DNA of 64,000 nucleotides, taken from contig VUYV01000080.1 of the NCBI GenBank assembly GCA_008711295.1, forward strand, positions 1,105,861 through 1,169,860. The letters are read 5' to 3'. The notes under the pieces are model-generated. The model saw only the letters and a list, made by a program, of their open reading frames with translations, searched no databases and was not told where the DNA came from. Both the position numbers and the translations under genes were made by a program. Shown here piece by piece: positions 23,101 through 35,010 of this stretch; position 1 is the stretch's first letter, and the number at the start of each line of letters is the position of its first letter. This DNA is from Anarhynchus alexandrinus (taxonomy: Eukaryota; Chordata; Aves; Charadriiformes; Charadriidae).

Positions 23101-26100
23101 AGAAAGCAGCTTGCTTTCAAGGGCTAGCTACATATAATTGAAGTTCAAATGATGCACAAGAGATTTACTTGGTGACTGCGGCTTTTTCTCTTAGCAAATG
23201 GTCATGACCAAGACTTCAGTATTCTCAGAAGTGTTCAGTATGGGGGATTTATTTGTGAATTTCTTAAGCAAGCAAATTCTGCTCCACAAATTATTAATAT
23301 CTCCAACTGTTTTAGACTACTGATAGTTTGGCTAGCCTAACATTAGTGTAGCCTTATGAATTTTGCAAGCCTGTATTGTAAAACAAAAGAAAATAGATGC
23401 AAAGTGACTTCATTTTGCTCCCACTACCACCTAACTTAAATATCCACTTTAGAAGGGAGAAACAGATCCTCCAGAGGCACCAGTCCTTCACATTTCACTT
23501 TAGCATGAGCCTAGAGAACTAGAAAAGATTGCTTTTGTTTAGAGCTTAGAATAAGGTCTTGTGAAACAAATTCCATCCCTAATTTCATCCTATGCTGCAG
23601 TTTCTCACTCACAGCCACAAGTGGATTTGCACTGAAGGAAAGTTTTATTTCATGGCCGCCATCAAACGTGATTGCCCCTAACCAATTTGAGATCTTTGTG
23701 GAGCACCTTTCCAAGAAAGGCTGAGCCTCAATAACTCTCAGGGACATCCTCAGCACCTCACCACATTGGCCTCGTCGCTAGCTGGTGTCCTCGCCGCCAG
23801 CAGCATTGCATTTCAGTGGCATGTCCATTTCCACATAGAGAAACGCAAGTAGCTGGTGCACACAAAGCATATTAAGCTTTTCTCCAAATCAGCATACAGC
23901 TGCAAAACACAAGACTGATTTAATATTTACTAATTAATGTGCAGATTTACATAATGGAGGAGAGAAAATCCTCTTTATCTTTGGTGACTGATTAGCCAAG
24001 AGTCATGAGGAATGAGAAATGTAATTCAGATACCACCACCAAAGCAAGAAGGGTGATATTCTGGCACAGATGGCCTGGAAAGTTTGTGAAATCTCCATCA
24101 CTGGGGGATTTTAAAAGCAGTCCAGGCAAAGACTGCTTTCAGTTGAGTTGCCATTGTCTTGGGGAAGGTCAGTGCAGTGAACGGTCTCTCACGATCCCTC
24201 CCATCTGTTTCTGTGGCTCTAAAAACTCCCTTTTCTCTGAAACATTCATGGTGTATTTGCACACAAGAGCTGCCATGCACCGAGGAGTTCCAGAGGCGAG
24301 CAGCACATTGAGTAAATGTTTTCTTGACAGATTGCCTCGCCTGCCTGGAAAGCTGAATGGTTCTCGGTGACCGAAACACAGACATTATCACAAAGGGAGC
24401 AGCAAAATCCACCACAGGTAGGATTTTTGGCTACTGCAGCACTTGTTGGAGTGAATATCTACAGAACCAGCGTGATTTGCTAGAACAAGAGTTTTGATGG
24501 GGATGAATCCCTGTGGTTAAGTGTCTTCGTGCTTCCTTCTTTTGAGCAGACAAAAGCCCAGCACAATATAGCCTCCACTGACACCAGCCCCAGCCTGTGG
24601 AAGAGACAGCAGCTCTCCCACCGGGCACATGGCAGCAGGATGCGCATCACCTCTGTGCCCAGCAGCGGGAAACGCTGAGGCCCCCCTGGGCTGCTTCAAT
24701 AAATTCCCTGGCCCAAGTCTGGTTGAGAAACAGCCTGTTTCTTCTGTAGAACAGCATGCTGGACCTCCCCGGGACACAGCAGCAATACAATGACAGCACA
24801 ACCAGAGGAGACGCTCAGCCCCAAGCCTGAGCTGCCAGCTCAAGGTCTCCCAGCACACCCCTTCTCTCCCAGGCCAGAAGTGAGGGAACAGCAGCTCTCC
24901 TTTTGTCTGCCACCACGGCTGACAGCATTTCTCTCCGGGGTGCAGATTACAACAAGCAGCCTCTTGCCCTCCCTGCCTGGCTCTCATCCATGCAGCCCCT
25001 CAAAGTTCAGCCGTTAACCCCAGCCTCCCCCGGCCAAGCAGGGGAGGGGGATGTTTTGAAATGGCTCTTCACCGTTGACTCCTTGGTTCCAATGCAGAGT
25101 TCAGGTCGCAGCAGACTCACTTGTTTGCTTATATTTAAAAGGAGGCGGGGGGGAAGTTGGAAGGGAGGAAAGAAGGAGGAGATGGGACAGAAGATGCACA
25201 ACCTTTTTGTTTTCAGGCAGAGCAAGAGCACCCTCTACAGCTTACTGCTCAGAGCACAGACAGGCTGGGAAAAGGAGAATGGATTGCCTCCAGACCTGTC
25301 CATTTCAGGGAGAAGAAGGGAAGGAAAGAGGCAAAGCACCAACTGACCATCAGGTCGCAGGTATTTCCTGGCTCCTCATGGCCTCCAGGCCCTTTGCAGT
25401 GCACTCAGACCTGTTAAGCAGCTTAGCCTGACCAAGGCTCACATAGGCTTGCAAGCCTCTCCACAGCTGGAGGACCTGGGGTTCAGGGGAGGGTAAAGGT
25501 TACTTTGGTTCTTTGCACTTCTGATCTGGAAAGGCATTTGTACCAGCTTCAAGGACTGAGATAAGACCGAGGCTAGTGCGGCTCTTCAACTGTTGCAGTG
25601 TTTTCAGACATAAGTGCTGGAGCACCACAAGGTGGTCTCTCCTACACCAAGAGGATCAGAAAATCCCAGAGTTGTCTTGGATGTCATGAGACTTCACAAG
25701 ATTACAAAATGATGTTTCATTTCTTTATTGGACTCTGGGTTCTTTTTGTAACTAACTCAGGTTGGTTTTCTTCCTGCTTGTAGAAGTTAGAAGTTTGTTC
25801 TCTCTCTCAGAAAGTGAAAGCAAAGGGCCCTGTCTTAGGAAGATCACATGAATCTCAAAGCTGCAGCTTCATGGCAACAACCAAAAGCTTTTGGAATGAG
25901 GAACACAGCTATTAGTCTCCCCCCACCCCTTCCCATGTTCACTTATGAATATAGTTTTGTATCCTGTTTGCATCAAAAATTAGATGATTTTGTGTTTTGA
26001 AACAAAAAGAAAAGCTATTCCTCCATCTTCTATCTGACCTTAGAGACAGTGAGGAACTTCTCTCCCTGCAGGTCCACAGAGCCTCTGTTGGTCATCACAG

Positions 26101-26985
26101 GAAAATATTGTGAATTTCACAGCCAGTACCATCCTGGATATCTGCAATAGCACAAGGATGTGAAGGGACCTATTGTGCTGCAAAATCCAAATCTCTGCCA
26201 TGGCAGGCCACCAAGTCATACCCTCTTCATAAAATTATCAGCATCCATCATCAAGAATATCCTAGCTGTGATGAGGGAGTTAAAACTTTTTATGACCCTA
26301 GTGCAACCCTTTCTACAGCTTTTCCTGATAACAAGTGAGCATAGGGCAGTTAATAAAAAAGACTAGGGTGGAGTGTGGCCAATGTGGGCTAAGGACGACT
26401 AGAAAAGCCTATTTATTTGAATGTGTGAGGCAGGAGAGAAATTGACTTCATTTCATATTTGAATTAAATGACACTGTAGATATGGCTAATGACACTACAA
26501 TAGGAAAGTAGCAGAAAACCTCCTTGTTTGTATTTAAAACACTTCACAGGACAGGTCTCCAAGAAGCTGATGTTCAACCTCTTGATTCAACTCTTGCTAC
26601 TAGAGAAGGTTGAAAGGAAAATCTCCTACAGAAATCTAGAGAGTTTAAACAATGTGTGCTTGGCATGTATACTCATTGAAATGGCTTGGCTTTTCCTGTT
26701 GAATCCCAAGAATTAAGTGATTTGGGGTGGGTGAGGAAAGAAGAACAGACAACCGGTAGCTTTTGGCGAACAGAATTGGTATGTTTTTCCATTTTCCAAC
26801 AACAAAAAGGGGTAAAATGGCACCTTCCAAAACTCCAGCTCCAGCTCCTCAATACGAAAGGATCAAAGCCACTGTGCCATTGTTTTCAAGGACACTTGTT
26901 CAGTCATCCAACATCTCCGTAATCAGCCACATATCACTAGAGCATCAAAAAGAAGCCACATTCCTTGGCAGCAAACACCAGCATC
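20151..26985. other. Unique non-coding sequence
   Basis: This is the longest stretch without a recognised feature. It includes an AT-rich section around 22860-23050 with several TAAT/ATTA motifs. It also has a purine-rich strand at about 25136-25190, a GC-rich patch at about 24600-24900, and a short CCAT tetranucleotide run near 22117-22133. No exon or repeat family is recognisable. The minus-strand frame at 24517-24987 lies in the GC-rich patch and looks accidental. Confidence 0.5.
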
Positions 26986-26989
26986 TTGT

Positions 26990-27050
26990 TGCACCTGGTG
27001 ACTTGTGCAAAAGTCCCATCGAAGTCAATGAGCTATTTCTTGTGAAATTT
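26990..27050. mobile_element. Second copy of the ancient palindromic-type repeat, partial
   Basis: An AAGTCCCATCGAAGTCAATG phrase followed by 'agctatttcttgtgaaattt' corresponds to the centre of the family seen at 20061-20150 ('agtcccattgaagtcaatgggactac'). The arms are largely lost. Confidence 0.45.
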
Positions 27051-28860
27051 CAGATCTACTTCTGAGGGGCACGCAGGCTAATAAAATAATAACCAGGAAA
27101 CCCATTCTGTGGCTTTCCAGAGCTAGGATTTGATCCAGTTTTTCTCTCTCGTTGTAATAGACGTTTCCAAATTGACTGATCATCCCTGGACTTTTCTTCA
27201 GCAGAAATACAAGCTGAATTTTGCTGAGAGCTGGGGGCCATTTGGCTTCTTTGGAGATCTGAACCATATTATAATAACTAGAAATGACACAGCTGCACCC
27301 AGGGACTCCAAAGCTTCTAAATCTGGAATCAGACCCAACTCATGAGTTGGCTGGTCTCATGTCCAAAACTATGAACAACCCTTGCTTCCTCCCAGCTGAA
27401 AGGACAGGTTCACTTGAAAATGGGCCAGACTCATTAGATGCCATTGTTTTTCTTCCTGCATATCAGCAAACCCAAACTGCTGGCATCTGTCTTCTCTCCC
27501 AACTGCAGAACCTCTGGATCTCAGCATGTGCTGAAAGGCCCATGTGAATCCTTTTGCACCTTGCCTCTACACACGAATTTTGCCTTCGTGACAGGTTTTG
27601 GAAAGCCAGACCATGCTCCCTGCAGCACAGTTGCACTTAAAAGAGACTCCTGTGGCAGTGCTGTGATACAGGGGTGCATCTGCAGAACATGGCAACATCT
27701 CTATATCCTCTTGAGGCCACAGACTTCACCACTGCTTCACCCACATCCTGTAGGTTCTTTTGCTCCTCTCCCACAGCAGTCCCCAGAAATGCAGAAGTCA
27801 AGCCAGGAGGAACAGAGAAGATAACCTGGAAACAGTCTTCTGCTTGCTCAGGCAAAAGCACCCGGTTTTCTGAAGGGACACAATGCCTGGTGCTACTGGG
27901 AAAGTCAGACCACTACCATTTGGGTGCTACAAGAAAAGCATCCTGAGATTTTTCAGTGCTGCTGAGAGTCTGGAGCTGTTTCGTTTGAGCCAGTTTCATA
28001 GGTGCCCTTCTTATCTCTTGCACACACAGCTAGCTGCTCGTCCCTAGTTATTTTTCTATGCAACTTATCCCTTAAGCAGGTGCTCTGGTCACAGCTCAGG
28101 CCAGACAAAACCTCTCTTCCCAACAGGGATCAGCCCAGACAGTCCAAGCAGAGACAAGTGCCCATTAAACCACAGGGATCTGACTTTTCTTTTGATTTAA
28201 ATTCTGTGTTCTTTTTGCATACTGCCTCATTTTGCATTTCAAAAGCCAATCCCTAGCCTTTCTTCTTGCAGGTAATTAGCTGGAGAAATGCCAATATGTC
28301 CCAAAGTCTTTTTCAAGGCCCATAAGGAGTTACGATATTCCTGATCCAGGTCTCTGTACCTCCTCATTAAAGTCAAAGGCATCCTCAGCAGCTGACCTTG
28401 AACACTTCACAGGGCAAGTTCTTCTTGATGTGTGCTTTAAATTCCTAAATTGGGGCTCATGCGTTGGTGATGCTTGACCCACGGTTAGGTGGAGGAGCAC
28501 TTTCAAGGAAAGCCATAGAATCCCAACGCCACCACCCCCTAGTCAAGGTGAGACAGCAGTCCTGAATGCTTACCCACGAAATGTCATCTGCAAACACCAT
28601 GCATCCTCCATCTGAGTTTCAGCACATGCCTTTAAATAGACCTGAGATTATGGTGCTGCCTCTGCGGACTCAGAGGCAGCTGCTGGGGTCACAGAGAGCA
28701 GCTTAAAACCATGAGTGGCTGTAGCTAAACAGCGGCCACACGAGCCTCGGTTGCAACAAGAGGGGATTGTAAATTGAAGAGAAATAGACCCCTTCCAAAG
28801 GGAAAAGATGAGATTCCACCTATGTTTAGGCTGCACCTAATTGATGGGGATAGTTAGGCA
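27051..28860. other. Unique non-coding sequence
   Basis: No repeat family or gene is recognised. At 27198-27211 a good acceptor-like CTTTTCTTCAG precedes an open frame to 27345, but no plausible donor follows, so I do not call an exon. Confidence 0.5.
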
Positions 28861-28990
28861 TAATTACCCTCAATTTCCAAAAGAAGGGAGGAAAACATGG
28901 AGGTTAAGTTTTTTGCCCAAGGGCACTTTATGTTACATAGTGTTTCAAAGACCAGCATTTTGAGTCTGGACTTTAAAGCACTGGTTTCAA
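28860..28990 (+). mobile_element. MIR/CORE-SINE-like fossil
   Basis: The phrase 'ggaggttaagttttttgcccaagggcac', preceded by an AATTTCCAAAAGAAGGGAGG segment, parallels the MIR order 'ccccattttacagatgaggaaactgag...gaggttaagtaacttgcccaaggtcac'. The segment after it is too decayed to align by eye. Confidence 0.45.
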
Positions 28991-29879
28991 AACCAGGATT
29001 TGAAAGGGTTTCCAGGCAAGTATCTTTGGCAAACCAAAGAACGTCACAGCCCAGAAAACCAGCCCAGGCTTTCTCACTCCTGACCAACAGTAGAATGCTG
29101 TGGGCCAACCAGATCTTGTCTGAGATGTCTAATGTTGGGCACAGCTGAACATCTAGCACAGTTGAGCCACTACTACAAGTGCAGTGACAAAGAGTAAGTA
29201 AAGTCTCTGTTTGTTCCCCATTTTAGGCAATTCTGATAGCTTCACAGCAATTAGTTGAGCAATTAGTCATGCATTTTGCATGCACAATTGCACATCTATA
29301 CTGTCTGAGAATCTGTTTCCAGGCTAATGCTTGCCAACAGTATCGGGCCATCAGTGTTTGAGCAGGATGCAATGTGGCCCATATTCAAATGATATGTCTC
29401 ACTTCTATATGGATGGTTTCTTTTAAATGTCCCCATCCGAACAACAGCATTGTCAGCTCCCTGCAGCCCCCACTGTCCAAGAGCGTTTCCTGGTCACCCA
29501 AGGCAAGAGACCTCTCTCTCACTCCGAAGCCAACTTACATGCCTCAAAATTTTGCCCTCATTTCCTTAATCAAACTGGTGATGGGTTTGGATATGATTTC
29601 TTCAGTCTGAAGACCCTCCTGTCATGGCCACATGCTCCTCATTTTGCATGACATTTTCGCTTGCACAAACAATCCTTTGTACATGCAAAAGCTCACATTT
29701 GTGCTTGCCAGTCAAGCAAGCCATTGTCTGCTTAGCCTGTCTTTGTGCCTGCAAAAATTCTAGGGCAAATGCAAAGGCTGGACAGAAGAGCCTTTGGGAC
29801 TCCCAATTTTCTTAGCAGCCAAAGCCAAACACATTTCTAACACACAACCACCTTATGGTGCAAGCTCATATCCATCCGT
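28991..29879. other. Unique non-coding sequence
   Basis: Nothing recognisable is seen beyond short open frames below 85 codons. Confidence 0.5.
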
Positions 29880-29945
29880 CCTGGCACAACTGCTGAAGTC
29901 CTGGTCCTGCCCAAGCTGATGGGAGCCTTGCCTCTGATTTCCGAG
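29880..29945. mobile_element. Possible ancient CR1/L3-related fragment
   Basis: The phrases CTGCTGAAGTC and GATGGGAGCCTTGCCTCTGATTTC resemble the repeat phrase 'actgaagtcaatgggagttttgcctttgacttc'. The match is short and interrupted, so this call is tentative. Confidence 0.25.
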
Positions 29946-30074
29946 AGATGCCTGAATTTCCCTTCTGTGGTTTTTTTCAAGTCTCCCCTTAGCAGAAACG
30001 ATGGTTCTCAGCTGCATGTGCTCTGCCACTCGCAGCAGCAGAGGCAGCCACATGACCCAAAGTAATTAAGGCAC

Positions 30075-30180
30075 CGAGCGCTTCGGCCGGCTTGCTCTAG
30101 CATTCTGTTTGGTCACAAAAGAGCAGTCATGGACCGTTTCGACCGAAAACAGACCTGAACACAGAGACTTCATTGTCCCG
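30075..30180. promoter_or_regulatory. CpG cluster, candidate regulatory block
   Basis: Eight CpG occur in about 106 bp, including a GAGCGCTTCGGCCGG segment and a near-palindromic GTTTCGACCGAAAAC segment at about 30136-30150. A TAATTAAG homeodomain-like motif sits just upstream near 30063, and a Sox-like CATTGT at 30171-30176. It may be an enhancer or an upstream promoter element for the TATA-like site at 30431. No conservation data were available. Confidence 0.25.
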
Positions 30181-30430
30181 AGGCCAGAAGAGATGGCTGC
30201 TGGGAAGAATTTGAAAGGCATAGGTTTCGGTATATATGTTGCTTTTCCATGAAACTATATACACTTTCGCAAATTATAAGCTGTTTCCTGTCTATGTTCC
30301 AGCACTTTGGGCTCAAATTAAAATCTCCTTAAAATCAGACCAGCAGGAGGGGGAAGAAGGAGGAGGTGTTTGCTGGAGTTCTTGAGCAAATGGGAGGAAT
30401 TTAAGGTCTTGTCCTCTCTAATTCCTCCCC

Positions 30431-30438
30431 TATAAAGG
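30431..30438 (+). promoter_or_regulatory. TATA-box-like motif
   Basis: TATAAAGG follows a pyrimidine-rich CTCCCC. An RNA starting about 30 nt downstream would meet an ATG at 30497 that opens a 61-codon frame (to 30682) with a strongly hydrophobic amino end, like a signal peptide or membrane anchor. The motif is common by chance and no product is recognised, so promoter function is unproven. Confidence 0.15.
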
Positions 30439-30689
30439 AACGTACTTCACCAGGTTGCCACATACTGAAATAAACTTGGCAGCGGTGAGAGAAGCAATGT
30501 TTTCCTTCAGCTTTTTAATGCTTTTGGCTTGGACTGCATTCTCATTGCTTCTTCCTATTGCATTCTCCTGCCTTTCCATCCAGGTGCCACTTAGCGCACT
30601 GGCCATTTTGCCCAGGGACACGGCAATAAAAGAAACCGTTCCACCAGGCTGTGATGTTTTCCTTCCCCTTTGCCACTGGTGACCAGCAG

Positions 30690-32427
30690 GCCTCCAGGCA
30701 GGAGGCGTTGGCCAAGGGATAGGTAATGTTTTATGTGCCCCTTGCATGGGGCTTGCTTGCATACCAATTACAGCCTGGCGCGCCTCTGTCCCCCGGAGGG
30801 CTGAGAACATCTGGAAGCATTCACAGTCCAAGCACAATCTGGGCCAAGTCCCAAACTGGAGGGAAAACAAACCAGGGAGCCCGGGAAGTCAGCAGAGCGA
30901 GGTTCACCGAGTGTCCTGGTTTGAGGGGACCTGCCTCTGATGTCTCTGCTCCTCTGTCTGCTGTGGGCTGGGAGTGCTACAGGGTGAAGCTATCCACCTG
31001 TCTGCTGACCCCACGCTGTGCTGCTTTGCCATCTCCAGGGATCCTCTCATCAGTGCAAAGGATGTCTCATGGGGTGCTTTCCTTCTGTCCTCAAGAAGGA
31101 CTCGGTGTCCCCGTCTTAAACTCAATATGTGCTTGTTTCAAGCCTTGATCTTTTCCAGCCTCCTGAAACTAGGCCCGTTTCCCTGGATCAGGTTTTCTGG
31201 TGCATCCTGGGTGCCTTGAGAGAGCACACAGCCCCACCAAGACAAGGACAGGCCCTTCAGCTCCCAGGAGAGGGCTGCTCTGTCTAACACCAGTGCTCAG
31301 TCATAGCCCATCTCCAGGCACCTCTTTCAGCCGGTGGAAAGAGCTCAGCACCTGCCAGAGGACAATTCGGGCTATGCACTTTACACACTGACCTGAGGTT
31401 GGTGTGGTGCCCTGAGGAACCAGTCTGTCTTTGCTGACATCGCTCTGCAGGGACGGACACCAGTTTCCTGCAGTGGCACTGCTATGGTGACTGCAGTGTT
31501 GTGCTCAGTGCCAGCTGGCTGTGCCAGTGCAGAGCTCAGCGTAAGGTAATTCACCCTACTTCTGAGGTGGGTTTTCAGGGCCACGTTCAGTTCCATGTTG
31601 GCCTGGCTGCATCAATACTGCGCTCTAAACATCTGTTTTAAAAGCTGAAACTCAAACAAGTAGGGAAGCCAAAGAGAATGGTTTGGTGTAGAGGAAAATA
31701 TGGACTGGCCTTCACAGTTTTTTTTCCTGATAGTTGTGTTCATAATGAAAGATAATGCCATACCAGAGGCATCTATGGACCACATATGTGCATTATTTAT
31801 AGCCCAACATGAGTTCCCAGTTCAGATTTCCATCCAATATTACCATGGACAGTCTTCCTAGGTGTATCATTGGTGGAGAAAGGTGAAAAAAAACCAATCT
31901 GGAGTAAGCTTTCGGATTATTTACTTTGTCTTCTTTTCCATTCCACACACACGTAAAGACAAAGACAGAAGTTAGGCAGTTCATATGTTGGCTTGCTACT
32001 CTAATTGGAGGTTCAGAGTCCTACAAGGCAGGCAGCACAACTGTGATTTTTTTCTCCCCACCTCAGCTTTCCCGATTAAGTTCAACTGCAACAGGCCATT
32101 CTTTTATTTGCAGGTGGCTCAGAGGGAAGTATATTTCAGAGGAATAGACACAGAATCTATGTCCTCCTAACTTGGAGTAGGCAGAGGAGATTGATTTTGC
32201 AGTGCCTCATGCCTACAGCTCATGCTCCCACAGGACGCTGGCCTTGGTAATTCCAAATCATGAGTAAGATCCTTGGCTTGTCAACATGGTGGGAACAGCA
32301 ATCTGTGTTTCTTTAAATCATGAGGGGGCGGGGGTGTCTCGGCTTGCTCTGTTTGACCTGTGCTGATTTACTCTCCTCGCATACTCCTGGTTGCACCTGA
32401 ATATTGTTCCTATCTCTTGTGACATAC
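30690..32427. other. Unique non-coding sequence
   Basis: No gene or repeat family is recognised. Open frames are about 140 codons or fewer in mixed-composition DNA. Confidence 0.5.
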
Positions 32428-32557
32428 CTGCAGCTTTGAAGGCAAAGTAGATGGTTGCTATCATGAATCCAGACCAGGACAGAACCAAGGAAAGAAACAG
32501 GTAATCTGGTGGGGAGAGCATGGTGAAGTAAGAGTGAAGGGAGTAAAAGTTCCTCCA
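32428..32557 (-). CDS. Candidate internal coding exon with a membrane-spanning segment, gene unknown
   Basis: On the minus strand, a 130-nt segment is bounded by a good acceptor and a near-ideal donor. The acceptor is a pyrimidine-rich stretch ending in GTGTTCCAG at about 32558-32566. The donor is GCAG followed by GTATGT at 32428/32427. Read in phase 0 at the acceptor it is fully open and leaves phase 1 at the donor. The predicted peptide of about 43 residues starts with a Trp-Arg-Asn-Phe-Tyr stretch and has a Ser-Pro-Pro-Asp turn. It then gives a hydrophobic segment of about 20 residues (Leu, Val, Ile, Phe, with an internal Ser-Trp-Ser-Gly) ending in Phe-Lys-Ala-Ala. This layout fits a loop followed by one transmembrane helix of a multi-pass protein. 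I do not recognise the family. The frame extends upstream to an ATG at 32588-32590, so it could instead be a first coding exon. No partner exons were found, and chance or a pseudogene remains possible. Confidence 0.3.
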
Positions 32558-34928
32558 CTGGAACACGGGTAGCCTGGTAGACAAGGACATGTACTCATTT
32601 CAGACAATATGAATCAGGATTCAATTGTGGCTTCATGTTTTATGTGGGGAATTCCATGGCAGCAGACAGACTTGTAGTCTGAGAGACCAAGTCAAGTCCA
32701 TTTATGTGATCATCACAAGCAGGTACAGAACCCGCAAGAACAGCGTTTCCCTTCCTGAGCTGTCAGCTTGCTTCAGCTCTGCTGCTAAGGCCAAGCGATG
32801 CTGAGAACAAAGAAATTCCTTCATTTTTGCCAGCTTCAGCTGGAAGGCCAGGAGGTCTGAACTCAACTAAATAAGCCAATTTTTCTAAAGCTGAATTGTA
32901 TAAAGGAGGAAAAATAATACAGAGAGCACAATACAGAAAGCATGCCGTCACTCCTCCGCACCTGTGGTGTGCCTCCTGCACAGAGGCGCAGAGTCGATGT
33001 GCAGAGCTCAGAGGACAATCTTTCCTACTCATCCACAAACAATTGCCCTGGGAAGAACATGTCTGTAGGCACATGCCCACTCCGACCCCACCTCCACACT
33101 GAAGGCAAAGGAAGTCGTGGCTGCAGTGGGCAATTTCCAGAGCTACCCAGTCCCCAGATGCTTGAGGCTGCCTTAATGCTGTGCCCACCCTGTCCATGAT
33201 CAGCTCCGTGGGATGTGGTGTGCAGGTTCCCTTGCTTTGCATCTCATCACAACCTGATGCGTTAGTCAGTCCCAAAAAAGTTAATAGCTCTGCTGCAGTG
33301 TTGTGGGGTTTTTTCCCCCCATGCAAAGCAAAACACAAAAGCCTGCATTGAGAGGCCTGTCGCTGACAGGTATAGTTTGTCTCTAGTTAGGATGCTCAGA
33401 AAAAGTACTGATGAGGCAGATTTTTGCCTAATTAGGGGAAAAAAAGAGACTGAGAGGAAAAAAACCCTGGGGAATCCCCTTCCATTATCTTTTCACTCGA
33501 GCAAATGAAACAAGCTAATTTTTGGTACAGCATTTGGCGTTTTTCTAATCCAAATGGTTAAGTGCTGTCTGAAACCAATGCAGACAGGGTTTCCCTTTGG
33601 TCTTTCAGCAAAGCAACGTTCCACCTGCCAATCTCAAATCCTACAAACAACAGCAGGTTTAAGCGTCCGGTTGAATTTGGCCGTGCCCTTCTCCCCATTT
33701 GCTGAGAGCTGCAGCATAAAGCCTGGACTGTGAACACCCTGTGCGTGCTAGAGAAGGAGGAACCTCTCTAAGTTCCAGTAGAGGCTGAAGCTGAGAGAGA
33801 TTTAAGCTGATTAGACCCATTCCAGGTCCCTGATCATGCTAGGACTCTGGAGACCTGCCATCAGCCAGGGCAGAACCGATTAGTGTTACACCTGGCTGCC
33901 CAAGCTCTGCTTGTAGACAAGGAAATCAGCATCTCTAGAGATCAGTTTACCCAACCTTTCTTGCTTCATTCCTGAAAGATGATGAAACCTTCCAGTCTAA
34001 TCCATCTATTCTCTATTAATTGATCCCAACCTCTCCTATGCTAAGCGTCACATGTCTCTATATACCTCCATATACTCTTAATTTTGGGTCAAAAAACAAA
34101 CAAATAAGCAAAAAAACAGTGGATGCAAATATCGACTTCATTTAATTCCTGATTCCCCAGAGTGGCAAGATTCCTTTAATATAGCTCACTTTCCTCAGGG
34201 AAGAGGAACACGACTTGAACATATCAAGTTCCAACCCACAGGGAAAGTTTATGAGGCAGCCGTTAGAGCCTGAAATGCAACTCCAAGATGTGTCTTTGAG
34301 AATATTGCCACTGAAAGCCCCTCAGCTAAAAACCCTTCATATTAAAAAATAAAAAATAAAAAAAAACCTTCATTGGAGCAGCCAGAGGAGAATGCTGGTG
34401 TCTGAGTACAGACTGAGGAATCAGCAAATTCATTTGAAATTCAGATGCCAGCACTAAGACACATATGGAAACAGGCCCTACCCCTTCTAATCTAGATGAT
34501 CATGGGGATCGGGTTCCTTGCAGGACCCAGGCCTCAGACAGACAGGGGATTTAGGCAATGGATGACCTTGAAAATGCCGCAGCATAAATCACCATGCAAA
34601 CCCAGGAGGGTGGGTCTGTTTTCCCCATATAAATATTTAAAGAACACTCATTTTTTCTAAGTGATAGATGACAAGCAGGTGGCCTGAAAACTAGAAATAT
34701 TTTTGCCATTTGTTCAGGGAGCTTTCTACACAGGTTTTGCATTTACTTCTTTATCTATTTATTTATTTATTGGTGGTTTGCCATGTTATTCTCCCAGGCC
34801 AGGAGTTGGTTTTGGAAACTTTCCTGCAGAACGGCGCTCCTGCTCAGGGATTGCTTTCTAAGCCTGGTTTTGATTTTAAGCAAGCAAGATCTGATTTCCC
34901 TGCTTTGCTCCAAGCTACCTTGCAGACC
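32558..34928. other. Unique non-coding sequence, possibly intronic
   Basis: If the exon at 32428-32557 is real, this would be upstream intron of a minus-strand gene. The largest open frame (32763-33338, minus, about 190 codons) is Cys-rich and resembles no known protein. An A-rich stretch lies near 34345-34365, and a short TATT repeat is listed separately. Confidence 0.45.
34756..34771 (+). repeat. (TATT)4 microsatellite
   Basis: Four tandem TATT units are seen in a T-rich context. Confidence 0.85.
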
Positions 34929-34929
34929 A

Positions 34930-35010
34930 CGCTTCGGGCCAGACCCTCAGCGCTCGCTCCATGGTCGGGACTGTGCTGATTTCATTAGCACGCGAGTACA
35001 GCCAGATCCG
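34930..35010. promoter_or_regulatory. Dense CpG cluster, candidate regulatory element
   Basis: Eight CpG occur within about 81 bp, including AGCGCTCGC and GCACGCGAG, with two more at 34832-34836. The surroundings are CpG-poor. A CTGATTTCATTAGCACGCG segment adds an ATTA motif. It could be a hypomethylated enhancer or a short promoter; no exon is visible next to it. Confidence 0.25.

Noticed and set aside
27198..27345. An exon after a good acceptor-like CTTTTCTTCAG
   Set aside because: No plausible donor follows and the peptide is unfamiliar.
32763..33338. A Cys-rich minus-strand frame of about 190 codons
   Set aside because: No regular cysteine spacing, no signal peptide and no similarity I can recall; likely chance.
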